Below are positions 41,628 to 49,195 of a stretch of 64,000 bases of DNA, piece by piece. The position numbers and the translations under genes are program-made. Numbering within the stretch: position 1 is the first letter of the stretch; every line of letters starts with the position of its first letter. The stretch is from Streptomyces europaeiscabiei (lineage in GTDB: Bacteria > Actinomycetota > Actinomycetes > Streptomycetales > Streptomycetaceae). Under the pieces are notes generated by a model that saw only the letters and a program-made list of their open reading frames with translations, was not told where the DNA came from and did not search any database. Location: the NCBI RefSeq assembly GCF_036346855.1, contig NZ_CP107841.1:4592001-4656000 (forward strand), written 5' to 3'.

Positions 41628-42311
41628 ATGACCGCTAGAGTTGTGTTCATCGTGGAAGAGACCATCGCGGGCCCTGAAGCTGCCCAAATCCCGAAGCAGC
41701 GCGGCGAATCGCTGCTGGACACCGCCGTTCGATACACCGAAGAGCGCCACTGGGACGTGTTCCCCGGCACATGGCTGGAAGCCGTCGACGGGACGCAGCA
41801 GTGCTCCTGCGGCAACCCGGCGTGCGCCACCCCCGGCGCGCACCCGGCGCGCGAGGACTGGGCGACCCAGGCGACAGGCAGTGCGACCGTCGCACGCCGC
41901 CTGTGGTCGAAGCAGCCCACCGCCTCGATCCTGCTGCCGACCGGCCGTACGTTCGACACCATCGACGTTCCCGAGACCGCCGGCCTGCTGGCGCTGGCCC
42001 GCATGGAACGCATGGAACTGACGCTCGGGCCGGTGACCTGGACGCCGGATCGCCGGATGCACTTCTTCGTGCTGCCCGGCGCCTCCGTCAAGGTCCCCGA
42101 CCTCGTACGGAAACTGGGCTGGTCGCCGCTGGTACTCGACCTCAAGGCGTTGGGTGAGGGCGAGTACGTGGCGGCTCCGCCGACGCGGTACGGGTCGCGG
42201 GGGGCCGTGCAGTGGGCCCGACGGCCCACGCCGGCGAACCGGTGGCTGCCGGACGCGGAGGAGTTGATCTCGCCGCTCTCCTACGCGTGCGGGCGGGACG
42301 GGCGCCGGTAG
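41628..42311 (+). CDS. Bifunctional primase/polymerase N-terminal-like protein
   Basis: A 227-residue protein resembling the prim-pol N-terminal domain annotated in Streptomyces: LDTAVRYTEERHWDVFPGTW, a Cys cluster CSCGNPACATPGAHP, DWATQATGSATVARRLW, then WTPDRRMHFFVLPG and GEYVAAPPTRYGSRGAVQWA. Catalytic DxD/H residues of active prim-pols are not obvious, so it may be a regulator or inactive paralogue. Starts ATG 41628, GTG 41643 and GTG 41652 are all possible; none has a strong Shine-Dalgarno. Confidence 0.72.
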   Translation: MTARVVFIVEETIAGPEAAQIPKQRGESLLDTAVRYTEERHWDVFPGTWLEAVDGTQQCSCGNPACATPGAHPAREDWATQATGSATVARRLWSKQPTASILLPTGRTFDTIDVPETAGLLALARMERMELTLGPVTWTPDRRMHFFVLPGASVKVPDLVRKLGWSPLVLDLKALGEGEYVAAPPTRYGSRGAVQWARRPTPANRWLPDAEELISPLSYACGRDGRR

Positions 42312-42353
42312 CGTTCCGGGCGGGGCTGCGGGTTGTGTGTGCGGCCGCGCGTC

Positions 42354-42412
42354 GGTCGTGGTTGCTCGCGCCCGCGCGGCGGAGCCGCATCGACTTCGCC
42401 CCGCGCCCCTGA
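42354..42412. repeat. Interspersed palindrome (GGTTGCTCGCGCCCGCGCGG ... CCCCGCGCCCCT)
   Basis: Full copy of the recurrent intergenic repeat with an internal GCGGC-GGA-GCCGC hairpin, between the prim-pol-like gene and the ABC exporter. It is nearly the same version as the copy at 58402-58465. Confidence 0.8.
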
Positions 42413-42450
42413 AGGACCGGGGGCACTGTCTACCCGAAGGGGCAGCCGGA

Positions 42451-43233
42451 GTGAGTGACGTCGTCGCTGTACGTGTCCAGGGGCTCTGGAAGCGGTTCGG
42501 GGCCCAGGTCGCCGTCGCCGGGATCGATCTGGAGCTGCCCGCCGGGCGGTTCATCGGGCTGGTCGGACCGAACGGGGCCGGGAAGACCACCACCCTGTCG
42601 ATGGTCACCGGGCTGCTCCGCCCCGACCAGGGGTCCGTGGAGGTCGTCGGGCACGACGTGTGGCGGGACCCGGTCGAGGTGAAGGCCCGCATCGGTGTCC
42701 TCCCGGAGGGGCTGCGCCTCTTCGAGCGCCTCACCGGGCGTGAACTCCTCGCCTATACAGGGCGGTTGCGCGGACTGCCCGGCGCCGAGGTCGACAGGCG
42801 GGCCACCCAGCTGCTCGACGTCCTCGACCTCGCGGGCGCCCAGCACAAGCTCGTCGTCGACTACTCGACGGGCATGCGCAAGAAGACCGGCCTCGCCGCG
42901 GCCCTCCTCCACAACCCCGAAGTCCTCTTCCTGGACGAGCCGTTCGAGGGCGTCGACCCCGTCTCCGCCCAGACCATCCGAGGCGTCCTGGAGCGGTACA
43001 CCGCCTCCGGTGCCACGGTCGTCTTCTCCTCCCACGTCATGGAACTGGTCGAGTCCCTCTGCGACTGGGTGGCCGTCCTGGTCGCCGGCCGCATCCGCGC
43101 CCACGGCCCGCTCGCCGACGTACGCGGTGACGCGCCCTCGCTGCAGCGGGCGTTCCTGGAACTGGTGGGCGCCGGCGAACGGGACACGGGCTCGGATCTG
43201 GACTGGCTGGGCGGCGGGGCGGGCGGCCGATGA
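42451..43233 (+). CDS. ABC-2 type exporter ATP-binding protein
   Basis: A 260-residue ATPase. Walker A GPNGAGKTTTLSMVTG at about residue 40, signature variant DYSTGMRKKTGLAAALLH, Walker B VLFLDEPFEGVD, switch His in VVFSSHVMELVES. The signature differs from LSGGQ (YSTGM), as is common in ABC-2 systems. GTG 42451 is used. It overlaps the permease start (ATGA), so the two form an exporter for an unknown substrate. Confidence 0.92.
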   Translation: MSDVVAVRVQGLWKRFGAQVAVAGIDLELPAGRFIGLVGPNGAGKTTTLSMVTGLLRPDQGSVEVVGHDVWRDPVEVKARIGVLPEGLRLFERLTGRELLAYTGRLRGLPGAEVDRRATQLLDVLDLAGAQHKLVVDYSTGMRKKTGLAAALLHNPEVLFLDEPFEGVDPVSAQTIRGVLERYTASGATVVFSSHVMELVESLCDWVAVLVAGRIRAHGPLADVRGDAPSLQRAFLELVGAGERDTGSDLDWLGGGAGGR

Positions 43234-44840
43234 GCACGGCGGGCCCGTCGGGTGCCGCGCCGGTGACCTCCGTCCTCGTACGGCTGAAGCTGTCTCTGCT
43301 GCGCAACGGGCTACGGCAGTCGGCCGGGCGGCGGGCCGCGTACATCGCGTCCGTGGTGTTCGTGCTGCTGTTCGCGGCGCTCCAGCTGATCGGGCTGGTC
43401 GCGCTGCGGGGCGACGAGCACGCGGCGGCCGTGAGTGTGCCGCTGGTGGCACTGCTGGCGCTCGGGTGGACGGTGATGCCGCTGTTCTTCCCCGGCGGGG
43501 ACGAGACGCTGGATCCGACGCGGCTGGTGATGCTGCCGCTGCGCCCGCGCCCGCTCGTACGGGCACTGCTCGCGGCCTCCCTGGTGGGCATCGGCCCGCT
43601 GTTCACGCTGTGCGTGCTCGTCGGCTCGGTCGTCGCGGTGGCCCGGGGCACGGGCGCGTACGTCACCGCCGTCGCCGCCGTCCCCCTCACCCTCCTGTGC
43701 TGCGTCGCGCTCGCCCGCGCGGTGGCCGCCGCCAACGTCCGTCTCCTGACCAGCCGTCGGGGCCGCGACCTCGCCGTCCTGAGCGGCCTCGTGATCGCGA
43801 TCGGCGCCCAGGCGGTCAACTTCGGCGTCCAGCGCCTCAGTTCGTCCGGTCTCGGACAGCTGGATCCGGTGGCGGACGTACTGAGCTGGGTCCCGCCGTC
43901 GTCGGCGATCGGCGCGGTGCATGCGGCGAGCGAGGGGTCGTACGGGGTCGCGGTGGCCCAACTGACGCTGTCCGTAGTGGCGTTGACGGTTCTGCTGCGC
44001 CTGTGGGCGCGGACGCTCACCCGGCTGATGACCTCCCCGGACGGCTCCACACTCCAGGCCGACGACTCGGGCCGGGGACGGACACGCTCCACCGGCCTGC
44101 GGCGGCTCCTCCCCGTCGGCCGCACCGGCACGACCATGGAACGCAGCCTGCGCTACATCTGGCGGGACCCGAGGACGAAGGCGGCGTGGGTGACCTCGCT
44201 CGCCATCGGTCTGATCGTTCCCGTCTTCAACGCCCTTCAGGGCACCGGCTCGGTCTACATCGCCTGCTTCGCGGCGGGGATGCTCGGCATCCTGATGTAC
44301 AACCAGTTCGGGCAGGACACCTCGGCGTTCTGGATGGTCGCCATGACGATCTCGTCCACGCGCGACGCGTACGTCGAACTGCGCGGCCGCGCCTTGGCGC
44401 TGCTGGTCATCACCCTGCCGTACGCCACCCTCGTCACCGTCCTGACCACCGCGCTCCTCGGCGACTGGCCCGCCCTCCCCGAGGCCCTCGGCCTCTCCTT
44501 CGCCCTCCTCGGCGCGATGCTCGCCACCGGTGCCTGGTCCTCCGCCCTCTTCCCCTACTCCATCCCCCAGGAGGGCTACAAGGGTGTCGCCCCCGGGCAG
44601 GCCGGCCTCGCCTGGATCTCCGTCTTCGGCGGCATGGTGGCCGCCGCCCTCCTCTGCCTCCCGGTCATCGGCCTCACCGTCTGGCTGCACGTCTCGGCGG
44701 GCGGCGGCTCCTGGACGTGGCTGCTGCTGCCGGTGGGAACGGCGTACGGGGCGGGGATCACGGAGCTGGGACTGCGGCTGGCGGCACCCCGGACGGCGGG
44801 GCGGCTGCCGGAGATCCTGACGGCGGTGAGCAGGGCGTAG
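43230..44840 (+). CDS. ABC-2 type transporter permease
   Basis: A 536-residue membrane protein with about 12 hydrophobic helices, e.g. AAYIASVVFVLLFAALQLIG, ALLAASLVGIGPLFTLCVLV, MLGILMYNQFGQDTSAFWMV and LLVITLPYATLVTVLTTALL. The segment NQFGQDTSAFW is typical of this actinobacterial permease group. It overlaps the ATPase gene by four bases. Confidence 0.9.
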   Translation: MSTAGPSGAAPVTSVLVRLKLSLLRNGLRQSAGRRAAYIASVVFVLLFAALQLIGLVALRGDEHAAAVSVPLVALLALGWTVMPLFFPGGDETLDPTRLVMLPLRPRPLVRALLAASLVGIGPLFTLCVLVGSVVAVARGTGAYVTAVAAVPLTLLCCVALARAVAAANVRLLTSRRGRDLAVLSGLVIAIGAQAVNFGVQRLSSSGLGQLDPVADVLSWVPPSSAIGAVHAASEGSYGVAVAQLTLSVVALTVLLRLWARTLTRLMTSPDGSTLQADDSGRGRTRSTGLRRLLPVGRTGTTMERSLRYIWRDPRTKAAWVTSLAIGLIVPVFNALQGTGSVYIACFAAGMLGILMYNQFGQDTSAFWMVAMTISSTRDAYVELRGRALALLVITLPYATLVTVLTTALLGDWPALPEALGLSFALLGAMLATGAWSSALFPYSIPQEGYKGVAPGQAGLAWISVFGGMVAAALLCLPVIGLTVWLHVSAGGGSWTWLLLPVGTAYGAGITELGLRLAAPRTAGRLPEILTAVSRA

Positions 44841-44880
44841 GCCGGGAGTCCGCCGTTCCGGACGGCTGCCCTCCCCGAAG

Positions 44881-45162
44881 GTGACCGTCATGACCGAGGA
44901 CACCTGCGGGAATGTGGCAGAGGATCACGGCGGCGTTCCTCACCTTCGCGGCCGCCTTCCTGGCCCGCCCCATCGGCGTTGTCCTGTTCGGCACCATCGG
45001 CGATTGGGTCGGCCGCAAGCGGGCGCTCGTCGTCTCCCTTCTCCTGATGGGGGTCGCGACCGTCGGCGTCGGTCTCCTCCCGCTCCTCCCGACGTACGGG
45101 ACGGCCGGACTGCTCGCCCCGTCCTGCTGGCGCGGTGGCCCGGTGCGGGTGGTTCTGCCTGA
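44881..45162 (+). pseudogene. MHS-family (proline/betaine-type) MFS transporter remnant
   Basis: One frame (from about 44912) reads ITAAFLTFAAAFLARPIGVV, LFGTIGDWVGRKRALVVSLL, LMGVATVGVGLLP, which is helices 2-3 and motif A of MHS transporters. After GTAGLLAP the frame shifts and continues as PVLLARWPGAGGSA to a TGA at 45160-45162, matching the following family segment. Only about 90 of some 430 residues remain. No function. Confidence 0.72.
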
Positions 45163-45262
45163 GCGTGGTTCGCGTCCTCTTTCGGGGCCGATCCGCGCCG
45201 AGTTCACAGCCGCAGGCCGTGGGACGCGGGCGGGCCCCGGAGAGTTTTCGAGGCCCTCCCGC

Positions 45263-46120
45263 TCAGTCCGCGAAGCTGTCCAGGAACGGCTCTATCGCCG
45301 CGCGCCACGCGTCCGGCTGGTCGTAGTGGACGAGGTGGCCCGCGTCGGCGACCTCCGCGTACTGGCCGTGGGGCAGGACGCGGACCATTTCCTGGGACTC
45401 GGCGCGGCCCAGCTCACCGTCGAGGCCGCGGACGACGAGGGCGGGACAGCAGACCTGCGTCAGCTCCTCCCAGTGCGCGTCGTACACCCAGGTCTCGCGG
45501 GTCTTGAGCATCTGTTCGGGGTCGAAGACGGGCCGCCAGCCATCGGGGCCCTCGTGCATGACCTCGGCGTAGAACTCGCCGCGGGACGGGCTGGGGCGCT
45601 CCACCCAGGGGTCGTCCTCACCGAACCACTTGCGGACGTCGGCGAGGGTGGCGAAGGGCAGCGGCCAGGCCTTGAACCAGCTCTCCCACTCGCGCTGCGA
45701 GGCGGCGCCGAGCGCCGAGGCCCGCATGTCGCAGATGATGAGGCCGCGCACCAGGTCCGGTCGGCGGGCGGCCAGCTGCCAGGCCGTCAGCGCGCCCATG
45801 GCGTGGCCTATGAGGACGACCGGGGCGAGGCCCAGCTGTTCGACGGCGGCCTCGGCGTCGTCGACGTATGCCTCTCGGGTGTACGCGGCCTGCTCGGGCT
45901 TCGCGCTCTGGCCGTGGCCCCGCTGGTCGAGTGCGACGGCGCGGTGCCGTTCGGAGAGCCAGCGGGCGGTGGGGGCCCAGTGCGAGGCGCGGCCCATGAG
46001 GCCGTGCAATAAGAGCACCCCGGGCCGGGGCTCGTTGTCACCGGTCTTGGGCGGGTCGTCGAACTCCCAGGCGGCGAGACTCACGCCGCCCGCTCCCGTC
46101 ACGTCGATGCGCCGCACCAT
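45263..46120 (-). CDS. Alpha/beta hydrolase lacking the serine nucleophile
   Basis: A 285-residue alpha/beta hydrolase fold: LLLHGLMGRASHWAP (oxyanion HGL), LDQRGHGQSAKPE, nucleophile elbow VVLIGHAMGALTAWQLA, acid in VRGLDGELG and catalytic His in ADAGHLVHYDQP. The elbow normally reads GHSMG; here the codon is GCC (Ala), so hydrolysis by the usual mechanism is unlikely. It may be a lyase, dehalogenase-like variant or a dead binding protein. GGGGGGTG lies upstream of the ATG at 46120. Confidence 0.87.
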   Translation of the reverse strand: MVRRIDVTGAGGVSLAAWEFDDPPKTGDNEPRPGVLLLHGLMGRASHWAPTARWLSERHRAVALDQRGHGQSAKPEQAAYTREAYVDDAEAAVEQLGLAPVVLIGHAMGALTAWQLAARRPDLVRGLIICDMRASALGAASQREWESWFKAWPLPFATLADVRKWFGEDDPWVERPSPSRGEFYAEVMHEGPDGWRPVFDPEQMLKTRETWVYDAHWEELTQVCCPALVVRGLDGELGRAESQEMVRVLPHGQYAEVADAGHLVHYDQPDAWRAAIEPFLDSFAD

Positions 46121-47067
46121 TGGCACCCCCCAGACTCCCGCCCGGACCGCTCGCTCCCGCCTCTCGCTCCCGCTTCGAGCCGGCCGGTCCACTCGTCCCA
46201 ACTGCTGCCGTACCTCTGTTCCCCTGCTGCTTCCGCGTTGCATCCGCTGTCGCTTCCGCCGGTGCTCCGGCTGCTGTCGCCGCCGTGCGCGCCGCTCGGA
46301 CGGCGGGCACTTGTGTTACAGCGTGCATATCGGTTGACACGTTACGTGTGGGGTGTGTGCATCAGTTATGGCACGGGGCACGCAACGCCACGCCGCACAC
46401 ATTATCGAATACACATTCGAAGATGCCGCTCTTGGCGACAACACCCCTCGTTCGAGTGACCTCCCTCAAGGGTTGCCCGCCGCCGCCGAGGGGAGATCTT
46501 CAACGGGAGGCGGACCGCTCGGGGAAAACGGTCCGAGGGGAATGACCCTGGGAGCTCGGGGCTCCGGGTCAGCACAGGGGAGGACAGGCCCCGGCGCCGC
46601 ACGGCGCCGGGGCCCTCCTCATGTCCACGGCACATCCGCCCCGCCCCCTCCTCCACCACCGGAGATCCGCCGTCTCGGGCGGCCAAGAGCCCTTCAGGTC
46701 ATATGCCTCACGCGCAAGCCTCGCATGCGAACGGCCCGCGCGCTGCGATTCGGCGCACTGAATCTTCGATTCGACGGGATCCCGCACAGGGGCCTCGGAA
46801 GGTCACAACTTCCCCTTCCGCACCGGGAGTTGGCGGGTGATACGAACATCGGCCGACACCTGCCGAACAGACGCCGCCAGGGAGCGGCACGGACCGACAC
46901 CGGGTGGTCGAAACCGGTCGGCGCGCGTGCCCCTGACCGCGCCGCCGACGTGTACGCGCGCCACCGCCGGACGATCCCGCACGGGTGTCGGCGGTGGGCA
47001 CGGCGGCGCGGCGGTGGCGGCGCCGGGCGATCGGCGTGGGCGGGGGTCAGTGCTCGACGATCAAGTG
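46121..47067. other. Long gene-free region with a strong hairpin
   Basis: No recognisable gene in about 950 bp. Near 46320-46440 the GC content drops and contains TTGACA (46335) and direct repeats AATGTGT/TAATGTGT, probably the promoter of the alpha/beta hydrolase (minus strand). A 12-bp perfect stem lies at 46587-46614. Smaller stems occur near 46505-46535. Confidence 0.55.
46587..46614 (+). terminator. Strong GC hairpin (GGCCCCGGCGCC-GCAC-GGCGCCGGGGCC)
   Basis: A perfect 12-bp stem with a four-base loop, no T-run, in the gene-free region. Either a factor-independent-type terminator of a short upstream transcript or part of a structured RNA. Confidence 0.55.
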
Positions 47068-47760
47068 TCAGCGCTTGGCGACGAACACGTGGGAAGCGAC
47101 GTCCGCCGCCAGTTCCGCCGCCTCGCCGCCACTGCCCACGAGGACACCGCCGGCCGCTTCCGTCACGCTCACCACGGAACCGGGCTGCACGCCCGCGCGG
47201 CGCAGCGTGTACATCAGCTGGGCGTCCGTCTGAATCGGCTCGCCGATCCGGCGCACGACGACCGTCTTGCCCTCCGTGCCCGGATCGAGGTCCGCGAGCG
47301 ACACCATGCCCTCGTCCAGGAAGGGATCCGCACCGTCCTTCTCGCCCAGCTCCTCCAAGCCCGGGATCGGGTTTCCGTACGGCGACTCGGTCGGGTGGCG
47401 CAGCAACTCCAGGACACGGCGCTCGACCGCCTCGCTCATCACGTGCTCCCAGCGACACGCCTCCGCGTGCACCTGCTCCCACTCCAGGCCGATCACGTCG
47501 ACGAGCAGGCACTCCGCGAGGCGGTGCTTGCGCATCACGCGCGTCGCCAGCCGACGCCCCTCCTCGGTGAGCTCCAGGTGGCGGTCCGCGGCGACGGACA
47601 CCAGGCCGTCACGCTCCATGCGCGCGACCGTCTGGCTCACCGTCGGGCCGCTCTGGTCGAGCCGCTCGGCGATCCGGGCGCGCATGGGGACCACACCTTC
47701 CTCCTCCAGCTCGAGGATGGTGCGGAGATACATCTCCGTCGTATCGATCAGTCCGGACAT
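47068..47760 (-). CDS. dmdR1: Iron-dependent repressor DmdR1 (DtxR family)
   Basis: A 230-residue DtxR/IdeR repressor. The N-terminal winged HTH (TTEMYLRTILELEEEGVVPM, RARIAERLDQSGPTVSQTVA), dimerisation and metal sites (HRLAECLLVDVIG, AEACRWEHVMSEAVERRVLE) and a C-terminal SH3-like domain (VQPGSVVSVTEAAGGVLVGS) are all present. With Fe2+ it represses siderophore genes. Length and the adjacent SIS gene match S. coelicolor dmdR1. Antisense to it runs a long open frame (up to 46837-47913), the position of the described adm gene. GAGGGGC precedes the ATG. Confidence 0.93.
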   Translation of the reverse strand: MSGLIDTTEMYLRTILELEEEGVVPMRARIAERLDQSGPTVSQTVARMERDGLVSVAADRHLELTEEGRRLATRVMRKHRLAECLLVDVIGLEWEQVHAEACRWEHVMSEAVERRVLELLRHPTESPYGNPIPGLEELGEKDGADPFLDEGMVSLADLDPGTEGKTVVVRRIGEPIQTDAQLMYTLRRAGVQPGSVVSVTEAAGGVLVGSGGEAAELAADVASHVFVAKR

Positions 47761-47994
47761 ACGTGCCCCTCGATGAGATTCAGCCGGAGGCTTCGAAGGC
47801 CACACCGGCTTGCTGCGCTGACCCTGGACCCAATTCTTACGCATCCGACTGACAACCGGGTGGCGCCGGGGGAACGACGGCGGTATGACTCGCGTCGAGT
47901 GGCCGATTTGTGACCTGAAGCCCCATTCCTGACGGCAACGAAGGAACTCGGGAGGTTTCGGACCGCGAGCGGGTGTGAGTGGTTCACGGCCGGC

Positions 47995-48064
47995 CGCGCG
48001 GTTCCCCGCACCCCTGAAAAGACAGGGGCTGCACCCCGCGGCCAGGGGCGCGGGGAACCGCGCG
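47995..48064. repeat. Interspersed palindrome, both arms (hairpin)
   Basis: Arms 47995-48015 (CGCGCGGTTCCCCGCACCCCT has 21 bases; first 20 shown elsewhere as family core) and 48044-48064 are inverted, between the divergent dmdR1 and SIS genes. A stable hairpin of about 20 bp would form. Confidence 0.75.
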
Positions 48065-48173
48065 AACAACCACGACGGACCCACGGCCGGGGGTCGAAGG
48101 GGCGCACCCCCTGGGGACGGGACAGGCAGGGGCGGCGGGGGCGAGGAAAGCCCACGACCCCCTCCCGGCCATA

Positions 48174-48202
48174 TTGACACCTCGGTGGTCCAGACCTTTA
48201 AC
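48174..48202 (+). promoter_or_regulatory. Sigma-70-type promoter with DasR-like (dre) operator in the spacer
   Basis: -35 TTGACA (48174-48179), 17-bp spacer, -10 TTTAAC (48197-48202). The spacer contains GGTGGTCCAGACCTTT (48184-48199), which matches 12 of 16 positions of the DasR-responsive consensus ACTGGTCTAGACCACT. The bound repressor would block the promoter. Target is the SIS-domain gene 48 bp downstream. Confidence 0.65.
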
Positions 48203-48249
48203 GTGATCGGCGACACTACGGGCCGGCGACAGGGCTGAGGGGTTCACAC

Positions 48250-49005
48250 ATGGACGACGGCAGGCTGGGCGGACGCTTCCTCGACGCGGCGATCGGACTG
48301 CTGGAGCGCGTGAGAGACGAAGAGGCGGAGGCCGTCGCCGCGGCCGGCGAGATGATCGCGGCCACCGTCGCCGACGGGGGCCGGCTCTTCGCGTTCGGAG
48401 CCGGGCACTCGTCACTCGCCGCCCAGGACCTCGTCTACCGGGCCGGCGGTCTCGCGCTGATGAACCTGCTGGCCGTCCCCGGCGCGGTAGGCGTCGACGT
48501 ACTGCCCGCCACCCTCGGTTCGGCACTGGAACGGGTCGACGGCCTCGCCACCGCCGTGCTCGACACCAGCCCGCTGCGGGCCGGCGACCTCCTCGTGGTG
48601 ATCTCGCTCTCCGGCCGCAACGCCCTGCCCGTGGAGATGGCCGCGCACGCCCGGGAACTGGGGGTGAAGGTCATCGGAGTCACCTCGGTCGCGTACGCCA
48701 CGGAGACGACATCACGCCACACCTCCGGCACCTTCCTCAAGGACCACTGCGACCTCGTCCTCGACTCGAAGATCGCGGTCGGCGACGCGACACTCACCCT
48801 CGACGCCGTCCCCGCCCCCTTCGCCCCGGCCTCCACCGTCGTCACCTCCGCGATCCTCCAGTCGGTCATGGCCACCGCCGCCGCCTGCCTCGCGGACCGG
48901 GGCATCGAACCGCCCCTGCTCCGCTCCGGGAACGTCGACGGCGGGCTCGACTGGAACGACCGGGTCATGCGGGAGTACGGCGACCGCATCTTCTACCTGC
49001 GCTGA
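48250..49005 (+). CDS. SIS-domain sugar-phosphate-binding protein (UPF0309-like)
   Basis: A 251-residue SIS protein: GGRLFAFGAGHSSLAAQDLV (phosphosugar loop GxGHS), DLLVVISLSGRNALPVEMAA (SxSGxN), GVKVIGVTSVAYATE and C-terminal SGNVDGGLDWNDRVMREYGD. These proteins bind or isomerise phosphosugars such as amino-sugar phosphates. The dre-like operator upstream suggests control by the N-acetylglucosamine regulator DasR. It lies next to dmdR1 as in S. coelicolor. Confidence 0.88.
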   Translation: MDDGRLGGRFLDAAIGLLERVRDEEAEAVAAAGEMIAATVADGGRLFAFGAGHSSLAAQDLVYRAGGLALMNLLAVPGAVGVDVLPATLGSALERVDGLATAVLDTSPLRAGDLLVVISLSGRNALPVEMAAHARELGVKVIGVTSVAYATETTSRHTSGTFLKDHCDLVLDSKIAVGDATLTLDAVPAPFAPASTVVTSAILQSVMATAAACLADRGIEPPLLRSGNVDGGLDWNDRVMREYGDRIFYLR

Positions 49006-49195
49006 CTGAGCACCCTGGTTCGTGGGAACGTTGAGAAGGGTGAGGAGGAAATCCGGCGTACAACGATTTCGTCCGCATCTTGCGTGAACCAGATGTGGGC
49101 TGGGTCACGTTCGAGTTGAATGATGGTGAGCGAGCGAACCGACGCGCCGTACCAGCCGTACATGCGGACGCAACCGCAGCCTGCAGGGGGTTCAG

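Noticed and set aside
46440..46614. A c-di-AMP (ydaO-type) or other known riboswitch
   Set aside because: Some GGGAGC-like pieces are present, but I could not assemble the conserved core, and no suitable gene follows on the plus strand.
46353..47570. A 405-codon plus-strand frame before and across dmdR1
   Set aside because: It is Arg/Pro-rich with no domain features and lies in another frame from the adm-type candidate.
47267..47776. Second antisense frame (169 codons) within dmdR1
   Set aside because: Shares the dmdR1 region in a different frame without ribosome binding site; kept only the longer frame as the adm candidate.
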